From assembly GCF_004138295.1 (NCBI RefSeq), contig NZ_SCFM01000019.1, forward strand, positions 61,535 through 125,534: DNA of 64,000 nucleotides, written 5' to 3'. The number at the start of each line of letters is the position of its first letter. Within the stretch, counting starts at the first letter, position 1. Shown here one piece after another: positions 44,737-53,634 of the stretch. The notes beneath the pieces were generated by a model. It was not told where the DNA came from. It saw only the letters and a program-made list of their open reading frames with translations, and made no database searches. The stretch comes from Ectobacillus funiculus. Its GTDB lineage: Bacteria > Bacillota > Bacilli > Bacillales > Bacillaceae_G. The position numbers and the translations under genes were made by a program.

Positions 44737-47700
44737 ATGCGAATATTACTCAAGCTTCGATGGTTTTTCCTCTTCTTCTGGATTGTCCTTTTGGCTGTGC
44801 TGCTTGGCTTTCAGCCTAGTATGGAGCAGCTCGTTCGTGATAAAGGCGGTATTACAGTCCCGAAAGGCTATTCCTCAGTAAATGCAAAAGAAATTTTGCA
44901 GAGACATAATTCAGAAGAGAAAAATAGTATCTCCGCTGTTCTTGTGTTCCATGACAAGCAAGGGATTAGTGAACAAGATAAGGCAGAGATTAACAAGGTA
45001 CTTAATACTTTAAAGGATGAAAAGGAAAAGCTCGGGATTACCGAGATAACCACATATTTAGATAGTGAAGAAGTGAAAAAGCAGGTTGTCTCCGAGGATA
45101 ATAAAACAATCTTAACACCCATTTCGATAGAGCCAAAGAAACGAACTGCCGGAGAAGTACGTGAGGAATTACAGAAGGCAATTGGAAAAACGAAGGTAGA
45201 GCATTACTTAACCGGCGAGAGCTTTATTGGGGAAGATGTTGTCGTTAGTTCGCAAAATGGATTACATAAAACAGAGAAAATTACTGTTGTATTCATTCTG
45301 CTTGTATTGGTTCTCGTATTTCGTTCTGCTATTGCACCACTCATTCCTCTTATTACGGTGGGGATTTCGTATGCAGCAAGCGCTGCAATTGTAGCATATT
45401 TAGTAAAGTGGTTTAACTTTCCGCTTTCAAACTTTACGCAAATCTTTATGGTGGCCGTATTGTTTGGAATTGGAACAGATTACTGCATCTTGCTGCTGAG
45501 CCGCTTTAAAGAAGAATTGCCGCGGCATGAGACAGTAATGGAGGCAATTATTCGCACCTATCAAACAGCAGGAAGAACGGTATTTTTCAGTGCCCTTGCT
45601 GTTTTGATTGGGTTTGCATCGATCGGCCTTTCACAGTTTTCCTTATACCGCTCCGCAACAGGTGTGGCGATTGGGATTGCTGTTTTGCTTGTAGCGTTTG
45701 TAACGATTGTGCCGTTCTTTATGGCGGTGCTCGGGCCGCGCCTATTTTGGCCAACCAAGTCTGTTGGCGGTCACGGCGAAAGCAAAATGTGGGGAGCGCT
45801 TGGACAATTTTCATTAAGCAAGCCGTTTCGTGCCCTTTTGTTTGTAGCGATTATTGTTGTACCGCTTCTTGTAAGCTATAATGGCAAGCTATCATTTAAC
45901 TCATTAAGTGAAATCGGTGAAAGCTACGAATCTGTAAAGGGCTTTAATACGATTGCGGACAGCTTCGGACCGGGTGAAGTCATGCCGGTACAGGTTGTCA
46001 TTGAAAGCGAGAAAAACTTAGATTCTGCAGAGGGCTTAGCGGCGATTGAAAAGGTAAGCCGTGAACTGGCGGGCATTTCTGCAGTGGACAAGGTGCGAAG
46101 CGCAACGCGGCCGCTTGGCGAGCCGGTGAAGGAATTTACGGTTGCGGATCAAGCCAAAACATTACAGGATGGCCTTGGTGAGGGCGCCAACGGCATTAAC
46201 CAGATTGGTGACGGTTTAGATCAAGCGAAGGTATCCCTTGCCTCCTCTGAACCGCAGCTTGATGCAGCAGTAACAGGTATCGGCAATCTGGCTGACGGTA
46301 CGAAGGAGCTGCGGGATGGCTTCACTCAAATACAGGATGCGCTATCTCAGCTTGAATCGGGAATGCGCGACGGCTCTATCGGTGCTGGAAAGCTAAGAGA
46401 GGGCTTGGCTCAAATTCAGGCACAAATCCAACAATCAAGCGGTAGTACCGCACAAATGATTGAGGAGTATAACAAGCTAGCAAGCGGCCTGCAGAATTTG
46501 AGCAACGGCTATACAGGCATAGAAGGCGGATTAGAGCAGCTTTCCGTTGGGCTTAATGCAGTACTGAAAGAAGATGCCGGCTTTGCTGCACTTGAGAGGA
46601 ACCCGGATTATGCTTCCTTTGTTACTGATCCAAATTATGAAATGATTAAAAAGGCTGTAATGGGCACAACGCAAGGTACTGAAAGCTTGATTATCAATTT
46701 GAAGCAACTAAATCAAGGAATTAGCGCTGCAGCTGCAGGTGTAAGTGCTGGGAGCCAGCAAATGGAGCAGGCTGCAGAGGGTCAAAAGGCCTTGCTTGCT
46801 GGTTTGGCAGAGCTTGAGAAGGGCGCGGCTGCTTTAGAAACAGGGATTGGTCAGGCAGCTGATGGGCAAGGCCAGGTTGTCAGCAAGCTTCCAGAATTCT
46901 CAAACGGTCTATCCCAAATCGAGAACGGCCAACGCCAAGCGCAGAAAGGCTTTGCGGCAATGGCCTCCCAGCTAGAATCTCTAACGGATGGACTTGGTCA
47001 AAGTGTGGAGGGCTTACAGGAAGTATCCAAAGGACTCGGCTCCGCACAGGATTACCTAGGAAAGCTGACAAATAATACTGATCCGGAAATGAGCGGTTTT
47101 TATGTACCAAGTGAGGCGCTTGAAAGCAGCGACTTCCAGCAAGTATTTGACCGTTACTTATCAACTGATAAAAAGGTTGCAAAGTTTGAAGTAGTTTTAA
47201 AACACAATCCATATTCTGACCAAGCATTGAGAGCGTCGCGTGAGGTGAAAACAACTGTAGAACGGGCAATTGCCAGAACTGAGTTAAAAGGTGCAAATTA
47301 CGGGGTATCCGGTATGTCAGCATCTTCCTCCGATATGCTTGCTGCTTCTGACAAAGATTACTCGCAAACAGTCATTTACATGATTATCGGTGTTTCGATT
47401 ATTTTAATTATTCTGCTTCGTTCTATCGTTATGCCTCTTTACTTAGTTGTATCGCTCCTGCTTTGCTTCTACAGCTCATTGGCGATCAATGAAGTAATTT
47501 TCGTAGACATTCTCGGCTACGATGGCATCAACTGGACAATGCCGTTCTTTGGCTTTGTGCTTCTGATGGCACTTGGCGTTGATTACAGCATTTTCTTGAT
47601 GGATCGCTTTAATGAGTACAAAGAGATGCCAGTAGGAGAAGCAATTTTAACAGCAATGCGAAACATGGGAACAGTAATTTTCTCCGCTGTTATTATCTTG

Positions 47701-47910
47701 GGAGGAACATTTGCAGCAATGTATCCGGCAGGTGTCTTGTCCCTCGCTCAAATTGCGACCATTGTCTTGGCTGGACTTGTATTGTATGCATTCGTTTTCC
47801 TGCCATTCTTTGTCCCGGTAATGGTGAAAGTTTTCGGACGGGCAAATTGGTTTCCATTTGATAGAAATCAAGAGATGCGTAAAAATAACAACCAAGATAT
47901 TTCGGGATAA
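44737..47910 (+). CDS. MMPL/RND-family membrane transporter
   Basis: 1057 residues with two membrane halves of about six helices each (about 1-355 and 885-1045) and a large outer domain between. The outer domain from ~455 to 770 is a helical, glycine-punctuated repeat (NLADGTKELRDG, GLQNLSNGYTGIEGG type) as in YhgE/YdgH proteins. Motifs GIGTDYCILLLSRFKEE and ALGVDYSIFLMDRFNE hold the proton-relay Asp residues. It likely exports lipophilic drugs or envelope lipids. Transcribed with the MarR gene. Terminated by the hairpin at 47922. Confidence 0.9.
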   Translation: MRILLKLRWFFLFFWIVLLAVLLGFQPSMEQLVRDKGGITVPKGYSSVNAKEILQRHNSEEKNSISAVLVFHDKQGISEQDKAEINKVLNTLKDEKEKLGITEITTYLDSEEVKKQVVSEDNKTILTPISIEPKKRTAGEVREELQKAIGKTKVEHYLTGESFIGEDVVVSSQNGLHKTEKITVVFILLVLVLVFRSAIAPLIPLITVGISYAASAAIVAYLVKWFNFPLSNFTQIFMVAVLFGIGTDYCILLLSRFKEELPRHETVMEAIIRTYQTAGRTVFFSALAVLIGFASIGLSQFSLYRSATGVAIGIAVLLVAFVTIVPFFMAVLGPRLFWPTKSVGGHGESKMWGALGQFSLSKPFRALLFVAIIVVPLLVSYNGKLSFNSLSEIGESYESVKGFNTIADSFGPGEVMPVQVVIESEKNLDSAEGLAAIEKVSRELAGISAVDKVRSATRPLGEPVKEFTVADQAKTLQDGLGEGANGINQIGDGLDQAKVSLASSEPQLDAAVTGIGNLADGTKELRDGFTQIQDALSQLESGMRDGSIGAGKLREGLAQIQAQIQQSSGSTAQMIEEYNKLASGLQNLSNGYTGIEGGLEQLSVGLNAVLKEDAGFAALERNPDYASFVTDPNYEMIKKAVMGTTQGTESLIINLKQLNQGISAAAAGVSAGSQQMEQAAEGQKALLAGLAELEKGAAALETGIGQAADGQGQVVSKLPEFSNGLSQIENGQRQAQKGFAAMASQLESLTDGLGQSVEGLQEVSKGLGSAQDYLGKLTNNTDPEMSGFYVPSEALESSDFQQVFDRYLSTDKKVAKFEVVLKHNPYSDQALRASREVKTTVERAIARTELKGANYGVSGMSASSSDMLAASDKDYSQTVIYMIIGVSIILIILLRSIVMPLYLVVSLLLCFYSSLAINEVIFVDILGYDGINWTMPFFGFVLLMALGVDYSIFLMDRFNEYKEMPVGEAILTAMRNMGTVIFSAVIILGGTFAAMYPAGVLSLAQIATIVLAGLVLYAFVFLPFFVPVMVKVFGRANWFPFDRNQEMRKNNNQDISG

Positions 47911-47921
47911 TTATTTCCCGA

Positions 47922-47960
47922 GAAAAGAGCAGTCTGTATATGGCAGACTGCTCTTTTCTT
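47922..47960. terminator. Bidirectional terminator between convergent genes
   Basis: AAAAGAGCAGTCTG...CAGACTGCTCTTTT stem with A/T runs on both sides. It serves the transporter (plus); the MarR gene at 48110 is the converging one. Confidence 0.9.
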
Positions 47961-48109
47961 ACATTCATTTGATCTGCCTCTACGAACTGTCAGCCGCCAG
48001 CAATTGATTTAAGTAGATGCTCATATTGATACCCTTTTACCGTAGGTAGTTATCTATAGCTTGGGCATTCTCTTAATTGTCATACAGAAGGATTGTTTTA
48101 TTAGAAACT

Positions 48110-48532
48110 TTATATGAACGTACGATTGAACTTTTTTAAAAGCTGCCCGAATACCTCTCGCTCTTCATCAGACCAGTCTTTCAGAAGTTCTTCAAATCTT
48201 ACAAGTCGTGCTTGCTTGTATTCATTTAATTCCTTCTTTCCTAAATCTGTTATTTGCAGGGAATAGGCCCTACCGTCCAATGGATCCGGCACTCTATACA
48301 CATATCCTTTTTGCTCTAGAGCAGCAGCCTGCCTGCTTACGGTGGAAATATCTAAATGGAATTCATCCGCCAAAGCCTTTACTCCAGCGGATCCATGAGA
48401 GGCTATTTGGTGTAACAAAAGATAGGCGGACCGATCGAGATTGCCGATTTTTTTAGAGGTTGTAATCGATGTGGCACGGCGAAGGAGAATCGCCATTTCA
48501 AGCTCAATGGTTTCCAATGCATGTTCATCCAT
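48110..48532 (-). CDS. MarR-family regulator divergent from CBS/MFS genes
   Basis: 140 residues. Winged helix with SAYLLLHQIASHGSAGVKAL, FHLDISTVSRQAAALEQKGY and RVPDPLDGRAYSLQ. The gene is divergent from the CBS and MFS genes; the 190-bp gap carries a palindrome on the CBS promoter. It probably represses that operon in answer to a substrate of the MFS pump. Confidence 0.88.
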   Translation of the reverse strand: MDEHALETIELEMAILLRRATSITTSKKIGNLDRSAYLLLHQIASHGSAGVKALADEFHLDISTVSRQAAALEQKGYVYRVPDPLDGRAYSLQITDLGKKELNEYKQARLVRFEELLKDWSDEEREVFGQLLKKFNRTFI

Positions 48533-48627
48533 GATTTCACTACCTCGCTATTATCCGTATTTTCTATGCCTTATGATAGCACAATTATCTTTGTTTTTGT
48601 AAGTTGTGCCCCTTAATGAAGGGCCCA

Positions 48628-48683
48628 TTGACACTTTAGTTTATAGTTGTATAATACAATTATATACTTTCATTATACAACTT
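48628..48683 (+). promoter_or_regulatory. Sigma-A promoter with overlapping MarR-type operator
   Basis: TTGACA (48628-48633) and TATAAT (48650-48655) are 16 bp apart. A perfect 13-bp palindrome TTGTAT-A-ATACAA (48647-48659) covers the -10 box, and a second half-site ATTATACAAC follows at 48672-48681. A bound dimer would block RNA polymerase. The likely binder is the MarR protein encoded divergently. Confidence 0.75.
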
Positions 48684-48724
48684 GTTTCTGAGCGGGTAGG
48701 CAATATAGGCTAGGGGGAATAGTG

Positions 48725-49180
48725 ATGAAGGCTCATGAAATTATGATTAGTCCTGTTTATAAAGTAAAGGAGGATGACACTGTACGGTCTGTTATTGAAA
48801 GATTTATTGAGCATCGTATTAGCGGTCTTCCTGTAGTCAATGACAGAAACGAAATCGTTGCTTATGTAAGCGATGGGGATATTATGCGATATATCGGCAA
48901 GCACGAGGATAGGATCCTTGACTTCTTTTATCATGTTGTCACAATCAAGGGCGATGATGTGGAGTTTGAAGAGCGAGCAAAGGAATTGCTGAATTTGAAT
49001 GTGCTGCAAATTGCGAAAAGAAAGGTAATTACAGTTTCATGGGATGCAGAAATTGAGGATATTGCCTCTATCCTAGGAAAAAAACAAATTAAAAAATTGC
49101 CGGTTGAGCGTAACGGTGTCTTGGTTGGGATCATTAGCCGCGGCGATGTAATCAGGCAGTCATTCAAATCCATAATGTAG
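48725..49180 (+). CDS. Paired-CBS-domain protein
   Basis: 151 residues made of two CBS motifs: MISPVYKVKEDDTVRSVIER with HRISGLPVVNDRNEIVAYVS DGD in the first, and RKVITVSWDAEIEDIASILG then KLPVERNGVLVGIISRGDVI in the second. CBS pairs bind adenosine nucleotides or SAM and act as energy sensors. Alone, without an enzyme domain, its partner is unknown. ATG 48725 follows TAGGGGG; GTG 48722 is in frame. It lies 51 bp before the MFS gene and probably is co-transcribed. Confidence 0.88.
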   Translation: MKAHEIMISPVYKVKEDDTVRSVIERFIEHRISGLPVVNDRNEIVAYVSDGDIMRYIGKHEDRILDFFYHVVTIKGDDVEFEERAKELLNLNVLQIAKRKVITVSWDAEIEDIASILGKKQIKKLPVERNGVLVGIISRGDVIRQSFKSIM

Positions 49181-49230
49181 CAAAAAAATGAATGCCTTAC
49201 GATAAATTTAAACTAAGGAGATGAGAGTAG

Positions 49231-50466
49231 ATGTCGTCTACCACTCAAAATATAGTATCAGGTGCATCAAAAATAAAAACTGAAGAAGCGAGTCTTTTAA
49301 AGCAGCCTAAGGCTGTATGGGCTGTTTTTTTCGCGTGTATTATTGCCTTCATGGGACTGGGGCTTGTTGACCCGATCTTACCAGCTATTGCTGAAAACTT
49401 GCATGCCTCGCATAGTGAGGTGACCTTATTGTTTACGAGCTATAATGCGGTTATGGCGGTAGCAATGCTGATTACTGGTGCAGTTTCGTCGAGACTTGGA
49501 ATCAAGTGGACACTGCTTGCCGGTATCGTCATTATTGCTTTATTTTCAGCACTCGGAGGAGTTTCGAACGATATCTGGGCACTTGTAGGCTTGCGAGGCG
49601 GCTGGGGATTAGGGAATGCACTGTTTGTTGCAACGTCTTTAGCTGCTATTGTGTCGCTTTCAAACAGCGGAACTGCGAAGGCGATTATTTTGTATGAAGC
49701 AGCGATTGGGCTCGGGATTTCAGTAGGACCGCTTCTTGGCGGCTGGCTGGGTGCTATGTCATGGAGAGGTCCATTTCTTGGGGTTGCTACACTAATGGTA
49801 GTTGCTTTCATTGGCCTTATTGTATTGATGCCAAGATCTAATACTAAAAACACGGTAAAATCAAAAATATCTCTATTGGACCCGTTCCGTGCTTTGAAGC
49901 ATCGTTCACTCTTAGTCTTCGGTATTGCAGCCGCCCTATACAACTTTGGATTTTTCACCTTGCTGGCTTACGCTCCTTTTGTAATGGGGTTAGATGAACA
50001 TGGACTTGGTTATGTATTTTTGGGCTGGGGAATACTGCTGGCTGTTACTTCGGTCTTCATGGCTCCCAAACTTCAGCAATGGTTTGGAACCATTAAATCG
50101 ATGTGTGCGATGTTGACCTTGTTTGCGCTGTTGCTAGTTGCTATGGGTATTTGGACATCTACGCAATGGGTCGTTATCACCGCGGTTATTTTAGCTGGGG
50201 CATTATTGGGAAATAATAATACACTCATTACAACCGCTGTGATGAATGCAGCTCCTGTTGAACGGGCGACTGCATCGGCTGCATATAGCTTTTTACGCTT
50301 CATTGGAGGAGCTATAGCTCCCTTTCTTGCAGGTAAATTAGCAGAATGGTACAATTCGCAGGTTCCATTTATTGTAGGTGCAGTGTTTGTTATGATTTCA
50401 GTAGTATTTATCGGTATGAATGCTAAGCATGTGAAGCATGTTGATCATGTGAAATCAGGGCATTAA
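49231..50466 (+). CDS. MFS drug-type exporter
   Basis: 411 residues, 12 helices, of the DHA1 antiporter type: GLGLVDPILPAIAENLHASH at helix 1, TSYNAVMAVAMLITGAVSSR at helix 2, and the C-motif GLGISVGPLLGGWLG in helix 5 that marks exporters. A His-rich tail (KHVKHVDHVKSGH) may bind metal. Under the operator-covered promoter upstream; the divergent MarR is its likely regulator. Drug export is inferred from these motifs. Confidence 0.88.
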   Translation: MSSTTQNIVSGASKIKTEEASLLKQPKAVWAVFFACIIAFMGLGLVDPILPAIAENLHASHSEVTLLFTSYNAVMAVAMLITGAVSSRLGIKWTLLAGIVIIALFSALGGVSNDIWALVGLRGGWGLGNALFVATSLAAIVSLSNSGTAKAIILYEAAIGLGISVGPLLGGWLGAMSWRGPFLGVATLMVVAFIGLIVLMPRSNTKNTVKSKISLLDPFRALKHRSLLVFGIAAALYNFGFFTLLAYAPFVMGLDEHGLGYVFLGWGILLAVTSVFMAPKLQQWFGTIKSMCAMLTLFALLLVAMGIWTSTQWVVITAVILAGALLGNNNTLITTAVMNAAPVERATASAAYSFLRFIGGAIAPFLAGKLAEWYNSQVPFIVGAVFVMISVVFIGMNAKHVKHVDHVKSGH

Positions 50467-50486
50467 TTTTTATCATTGAGAATGGA

Positions 50487-50527
50487 AAAAGGTGTAGGTT
50501 AGTAATGTTGCCTTACACCTTTTTCTA
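50487..50527 (+). terminator. Terminator of the CBS/MFS operon
   Basis: AAAAAGGTGTA...TACACCTTTTT stem with T-tract. Confidence 0.88.
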
Positions 50528-50530
50528 CTT

Positions 50531-50644
50531 TTTACACTTTAAGAAAGCATAAATTTCTAGCTGGAAGGCAATTCGACGTAGAGTATAAGGGCAACTACGC
50601 TTCTGGCTTCGCCTAACAGCTCGCCAATCAGCGAGTTTTCTTTA
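50531..50644 (+). repeat. bcr1-like repeat with internal deletion, ending on a stop codon
   Basis: TTTACACTTTAAGAAAGC to GAGTTTTCTTTA, with the segment between CGACGTAG and AGTATAAGG missing. The end TTA (50642-50644) is the TAA stop of the N-acetyltransferase gene on the minus strand. Confidence 0.88.
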
Positions 50645-51448
50645 AATAAACAACTGTACGCTTCGTTTTTCTAAGAAGTTTAAAGCGAATTCTAAATCCT
50701 GCTTTTGAAGATTGAAGGTTATTTCCATCATCTCGAGCCAGCTATTTTTATCCTCATAGTCCTTGACTTGGATGCTTGTGTTGGATTTTATAATTAATTT
50801 AGAATTCATTACTGCATAGCTGACACGGTCCTTAAATATTGTTGCTACAATCCTTCTCATAAAAGGATTTTCATCTTCATCCCGGTGTGAATGGATGATA
50901 TCCTCACGAAAACTCTCAAGTTCTACAGGAAACCATTCAATTATTTTCGTAACGAAGCTTTGCCCTCCTGTCCTTCTATCAATCAAGTATTCCCGATTAT
51001 TTTTCCGTTTAATAATGATTTCTTCACCACAGCCGACTAAGTAAGGTTCCTTTTCAATGAGAAGGGGTTCAAATAATGGCGCCATATAACCGACATCGGT
51101 ATAATATACTTTATCCTCGACGGTAACCATCAAGGCGAGATGATTATTTCCACCTCTGGCACGGACGTACTCTGCCTCAAATCCCAGGGATTGGAGTAAA
51201 TTACCAAAATGAATATTGAGAATATAACAATTGCCTCCCCATCCTCTTTTAAGTAAGGTTTCAAGATATTCTTCTTTAGTTGGAATTAAATCATGCCTAT
51301 TCTTCGAAGTGTAATAATGGTATTTACTGATGACTTCGAATGGAACCCGCTGCAAATGTGCTTCGATTAGACGTAGTAAATAAACATAATTAGGTTCTCT
51401 TTTCTCTAAACCCAAGTAATTTAAATATTGCTCTGTCCAACAATTCAT
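50642..51448 (-). CDS. Arylamine N-acetyltransferase (NAT)
   Basis: 268 residues. Uses acetyl-CoA to acetylate arylamines and hydrazines through a Cys-His-Asp triad: Cys74 in RGWGGNCYILN, His103 in GNNHLALMV, Asp118 in YYTDVGY. The N-terminal VPFE motif fits the family. It is 12 bp after the DUF2269 gene on the same strand, so they are likely co-transcribed. Physiological substrate unknown. Confidence 0.93.
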   Translation of the reverse strand: MNCWTEQYLNYLGLEKREPNYVYLLRLIEAHLQRVPFEVISKYHYYTSKNRHDLIPTKEEYLETLLKRGWGGNCYILNIHFGNLLQSLGFEAEYVRARGGNNHLALMVTVEDKVYYTDVGYMAPLFEPLLIEKEPYLVGCGEEIIIKRKNNREYLIDRRTGGQSFVTKIIEWFPVELESFREDIIHSHRDEDENPFMRRIVATIFKDRVSYAVMNSKLIIKSNTSIQVKDYEDKNSWLEMMEITFNLQKQDLEFALNFLEKRSVQLFI

Positions 51449-51460
51449 TATTTCCCCACC

Positions 51461-51916
51461 TTATACTGGTTTTATTACCATAAGTGCAATAATGACTAAT
51501 ACAATCACACAGGAAGTAATATGATAATTTCGCACCTTAGCTAACAATGCCAACGAATGCTCATTTGTTTTAGTTTCACCTTGTTTACATAACTCTGATA
51601 ATAAGATGGAAAGCCTTTTAGCTGCTGGTGTTAAATAACCAATGATAACTATTTCGGCTAGAATGAATAGAACCAATGCTCCACCAATCCACAACGTAAA
51701 AAATGTCCCATAGTTACCAAGCCAAACTAACAGCAGCCCGGAAATTAGGGTTAAGCCTCCAAACATTTTTGGAAGAACTTCTAAACGAGCTACCAAATCC
51801 ACCATCCTTTTTACTTCCGTTAGAGACTTTTCCTTTTTTAGAATCAGAGGAAAAGAATATGCAGGGCCCAGCCCAACGACTGCTGATATTACATGCAACA
51901 ATACAAGCCATTTCAT
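51461..51916 (-). CDS. DUF2269-family membrane protein
   Basis: 151 residues with four helices: KWLVLLHVISAVVGLGPAYS with the conserved LHxxSAxxGLG motif at helix 1, LEVLPKMFGGLTLISGLLLV, and RLSILLSELCKQ between helices 3 and 4. Function of the family is unknown. ATG 51916 follows AGGTGGTGTTTTTTG; an in-frame upstream extension to 52036 lacks a good site. The SD lies inside a long hairpin. Confidence 0.8.
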   Translation of the reverse strand: MKWLVLLHVISAVVGLGPAYSFPLILKKEKSLTEVKRMVDLVARLEVLPKMFGGLTLISGLLLVWLGNYGTFFTLWIGGALVLFILAEIVIIGYLTPAAKRLSILLSELCKQGETKTNEHSLALLAKVRNYHITSCVIVLVIIALMVIKPV

Positions 51917-51922
51917 CAAAAA

Positions 51923-51964
51923 ACACCACCTATTCATAAGTCTTAAACTTATAATAGGTGGTGT
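51923..51964 (-). terminator. Long hairpin containing the DUF2269 Shine-Dalgarno
   Basis: ACACCACCTATTCATAAGT and ACTTATAATAGGTGGTGT form an imperfect stem of about 18 bp around CTTAA, with one bulge. On the minus strand the second arm ends AGGTGGTG and is followed by TTTTTT and the ATG of the DUF2269 gene. It can act as a terminator for the LuxR gene and also hide the ribosome site. Confidence 0.75.
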
Positions 51965-51998
51965 AAAACATTTAAAATATCGGTTGAAATACGTAATT

Positions 51999-53159
51999 TT
52001 ACTTGGAAGAGTCTGAAAGACCATTCTCGATAACATAGCTTGCTAATGCAGCACGGGAATTAATCTCTAATTTTTGATAAATGCGTTCTAAATGTGTCGT
52101 GATTGTCCGTTTACTTAAAAATAGAGCTTTTGCAATTTCGTCATTTGATAGGCCCCTTGCTATTAGGAGAGATACCTGTAATTCACGGGGACTCAAATGT
52201 GTTTTTATCTCGCCTTTTCGTTTTGAAACTTCTAAATGAATCCGTTCTAATTCTTGTTCAGTGGCTCGTATTCGTTCGATTTGGTCTTGAAGCCTGGGGA
52301 GTCTCTCAATAAGTTTGGATAGAAATTTTGAGACAACCAATAATATTTCCTCATTAAAATGACTAAATCCTTGGGAATCATTACTTTGACTACAAATTAC
52401 AGCAATAACCTTTTCATCTTCTCCTATAATTGGCATAGCTATATAGTTATGGTTTACATTCCTGTAATCCTGATGTGAAAAGCTCTTTTTATCATCCTCT
52501 TGATGAAGGAAGGTAGTAATTGCATATTGATATTGTGAGCGAATATTAAAAATGCGTACTGGCTTTTCCTGTTGAACAGACCATTGGGCTACACGCTTAA
52601 GCAGTTGTGCGGCGGATTCCTCATCCAATCCTCTAAGTGCTGCGAGCTGTAAATTGTTTGAGGGCTCCTCGACTATCCACACAGCAGATACATCCCAGCC
52701 TAATTTCAGCTCTAACTGCTCTAAAAGGAGAGTATATAAATCCGCAGGTGATAACAGATGGCTATTCTCTTCTTCGCAAACACGGGCGGACCTGACACGG
52801 AATAGCTCGGCACTATTTACTTTAATCGGTATCGCCGTTTCGAGCATTATCGAGAGGACTTCATATTGCTTCTTCATTTCAGCGAAAATTTCCCCATCCG
52901 TCCTCGATCCTACATACTCTACCTCTATCTCCCAGGTAGAAAAAGTCGCAGTATCCATTGTTCGAATAAATGCTAAAGGATTTTCCTTTAAATTTTTCAC
53001 GCTCTTATTCAGCATGTGGTTAGCTATGGCGACATGAGAGCTGTCAACATACCATACCCGCGAAATATTTGTAATGTTTGGTACACCGGCTTTGCTGCTG
53101 GTAATTAAAGTGGAAGGCACCACCCCCATTAGCGCAGGCTTCATCTCTTCAGGAACCAT
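51999..53159 (-). CDS. PNPOx-like/GAF/LuxR-HTH fusion regulator
   Basis: 386 residues. Residues 1-115 look like a flavin-binding pyridoxamine 5'-phosphate oxidase fold (MKPALMGVVPSTLITSSKAG, ANHMLNKSVKNLKENPLAFI). Residues ~145-300 form a GAF sensor domain. The C-terminal HTH of LuxR type reads SPRELQVSLLIARGLSNDEI and TITTHLERIYQKLEI. This would be a ligand- or redox-sensing transcription factor. GTG/ATG choice: ATG 53159 follows GGGGGGGAGTTGGGG; ATG 53195 lacks a site. It overlaps the upstream gene by 11 bp. The target is unknown; the DUF2269 and NAT genes downstream are candidates. Confidence 0.85.
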   Translation of the reverse strand: MVPEEMKPALMGVVPSTLITSSKAGVPNITNISRVWYVDSSHVAIANHMLNKSVKNLKENPLAFIRTMDTATFSTWEIEVEYVGSRTDGEIFAEMKKQYEVLSIMLETAIPIKVNSAELFRVRSARVCEEENSHLLSPADLYTLLLEQLELKLGWDVSAVWIVEEPSNNLQLAALRGLDEESAAQLLKRVAQWSVQQEKPVRIFNIRSQYQYAITTFLHQEDDKKSFSHQDYRNVNHNYIAMPIIGEDEKVIAVICSQSNDSQGFSHFNEEILLVVSKFLSKLIERLPRLQDQIERIRATEQELERIHLEVSKRKGEIKTHLSPRELQVSLLIARGLSNDEIAKALFLSKRTITTHLERIYQKLEINSRAALASYVIENGLSDSSK

Positions 53160-53634
53160 CCCCAACTCCCCCCCTTTGGTACCTGCTTCCTGCATATGGA
53201 CCAGGAGTTTGGATAAATATCTCCTTCACCTTGTAGGTAAATACATCACAAAGAGCTGGTGAAAGTGGAAATTTCGAATACATTTTTGGAAAAAGCTTAA
53301 GACTGCCATTACGATAACGGGTTAAATACTCGAGATCATCTTCGATTGAAGCTGTTCTCGTACCAATAATAGTCCCTTTTAGTTGATAGGATTCATTGGA
53401 AAAACCATCTGTAAATAAACAAGTTATCATACTATTTCCATTTTTGATGTAGGAGAGGACTTTCTCTGTCTGCGATTTGAGTATATAAATACTAAGATGG
53501 TCTGTCCCCTTAATCCATTTCAAACCAAATCCGCGTACAGAATAAGACTGGCCTTCAAAATTGGAGACAGCAAGGTGGATATATATTGGTTCTGTTTTTG
53601 TTAAAAAATGGATAACTGTTTCATCTAAAATCAT
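53149..53634 (-). CDS. Pyridoxamine 5'-phosphate oxidase-like (FMN-binding split barrel) protein
   Basis: 161 residues. The strands VIHFLTKTEPIYIHLAVSNF, KWIKGTDHLSIYILKSQTEK and NGNSMITCLFTDG follow the PNPOx-like split-barrel pattern that binds FMN or F420. It precedes the regulator that has its own PNPOx-like N-terminus, with an 11-bp overlap (ATGGTTCCTGA), so translation is coupled. The two proteins may share a ligand or interact. Weak likeness, so the family call is tentative. Confidence 0.6.
   Translation of the reverse strand: MILDETVIHFLTKTEPIYIHLAVSNFEGQSYSVRGFGLKWIKGTDHLSIYILKSQTEKVLSYIKNGNSMITCLFTDGFSNESYQLKGTIIGTRTASIEDDLEYLTRYRNGSLKLFPKMYSKFPLSPALCDVFTYKVKEIFIQTPGPYAGSRYQRGGVGDGS

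Noticed and set aside
51917..52036. N-terminal extension of the DUF2269 protein
   Set aside because: It would run through the terminator-like hairpin and has no ribosome site. The family starts at KWLVLLH.
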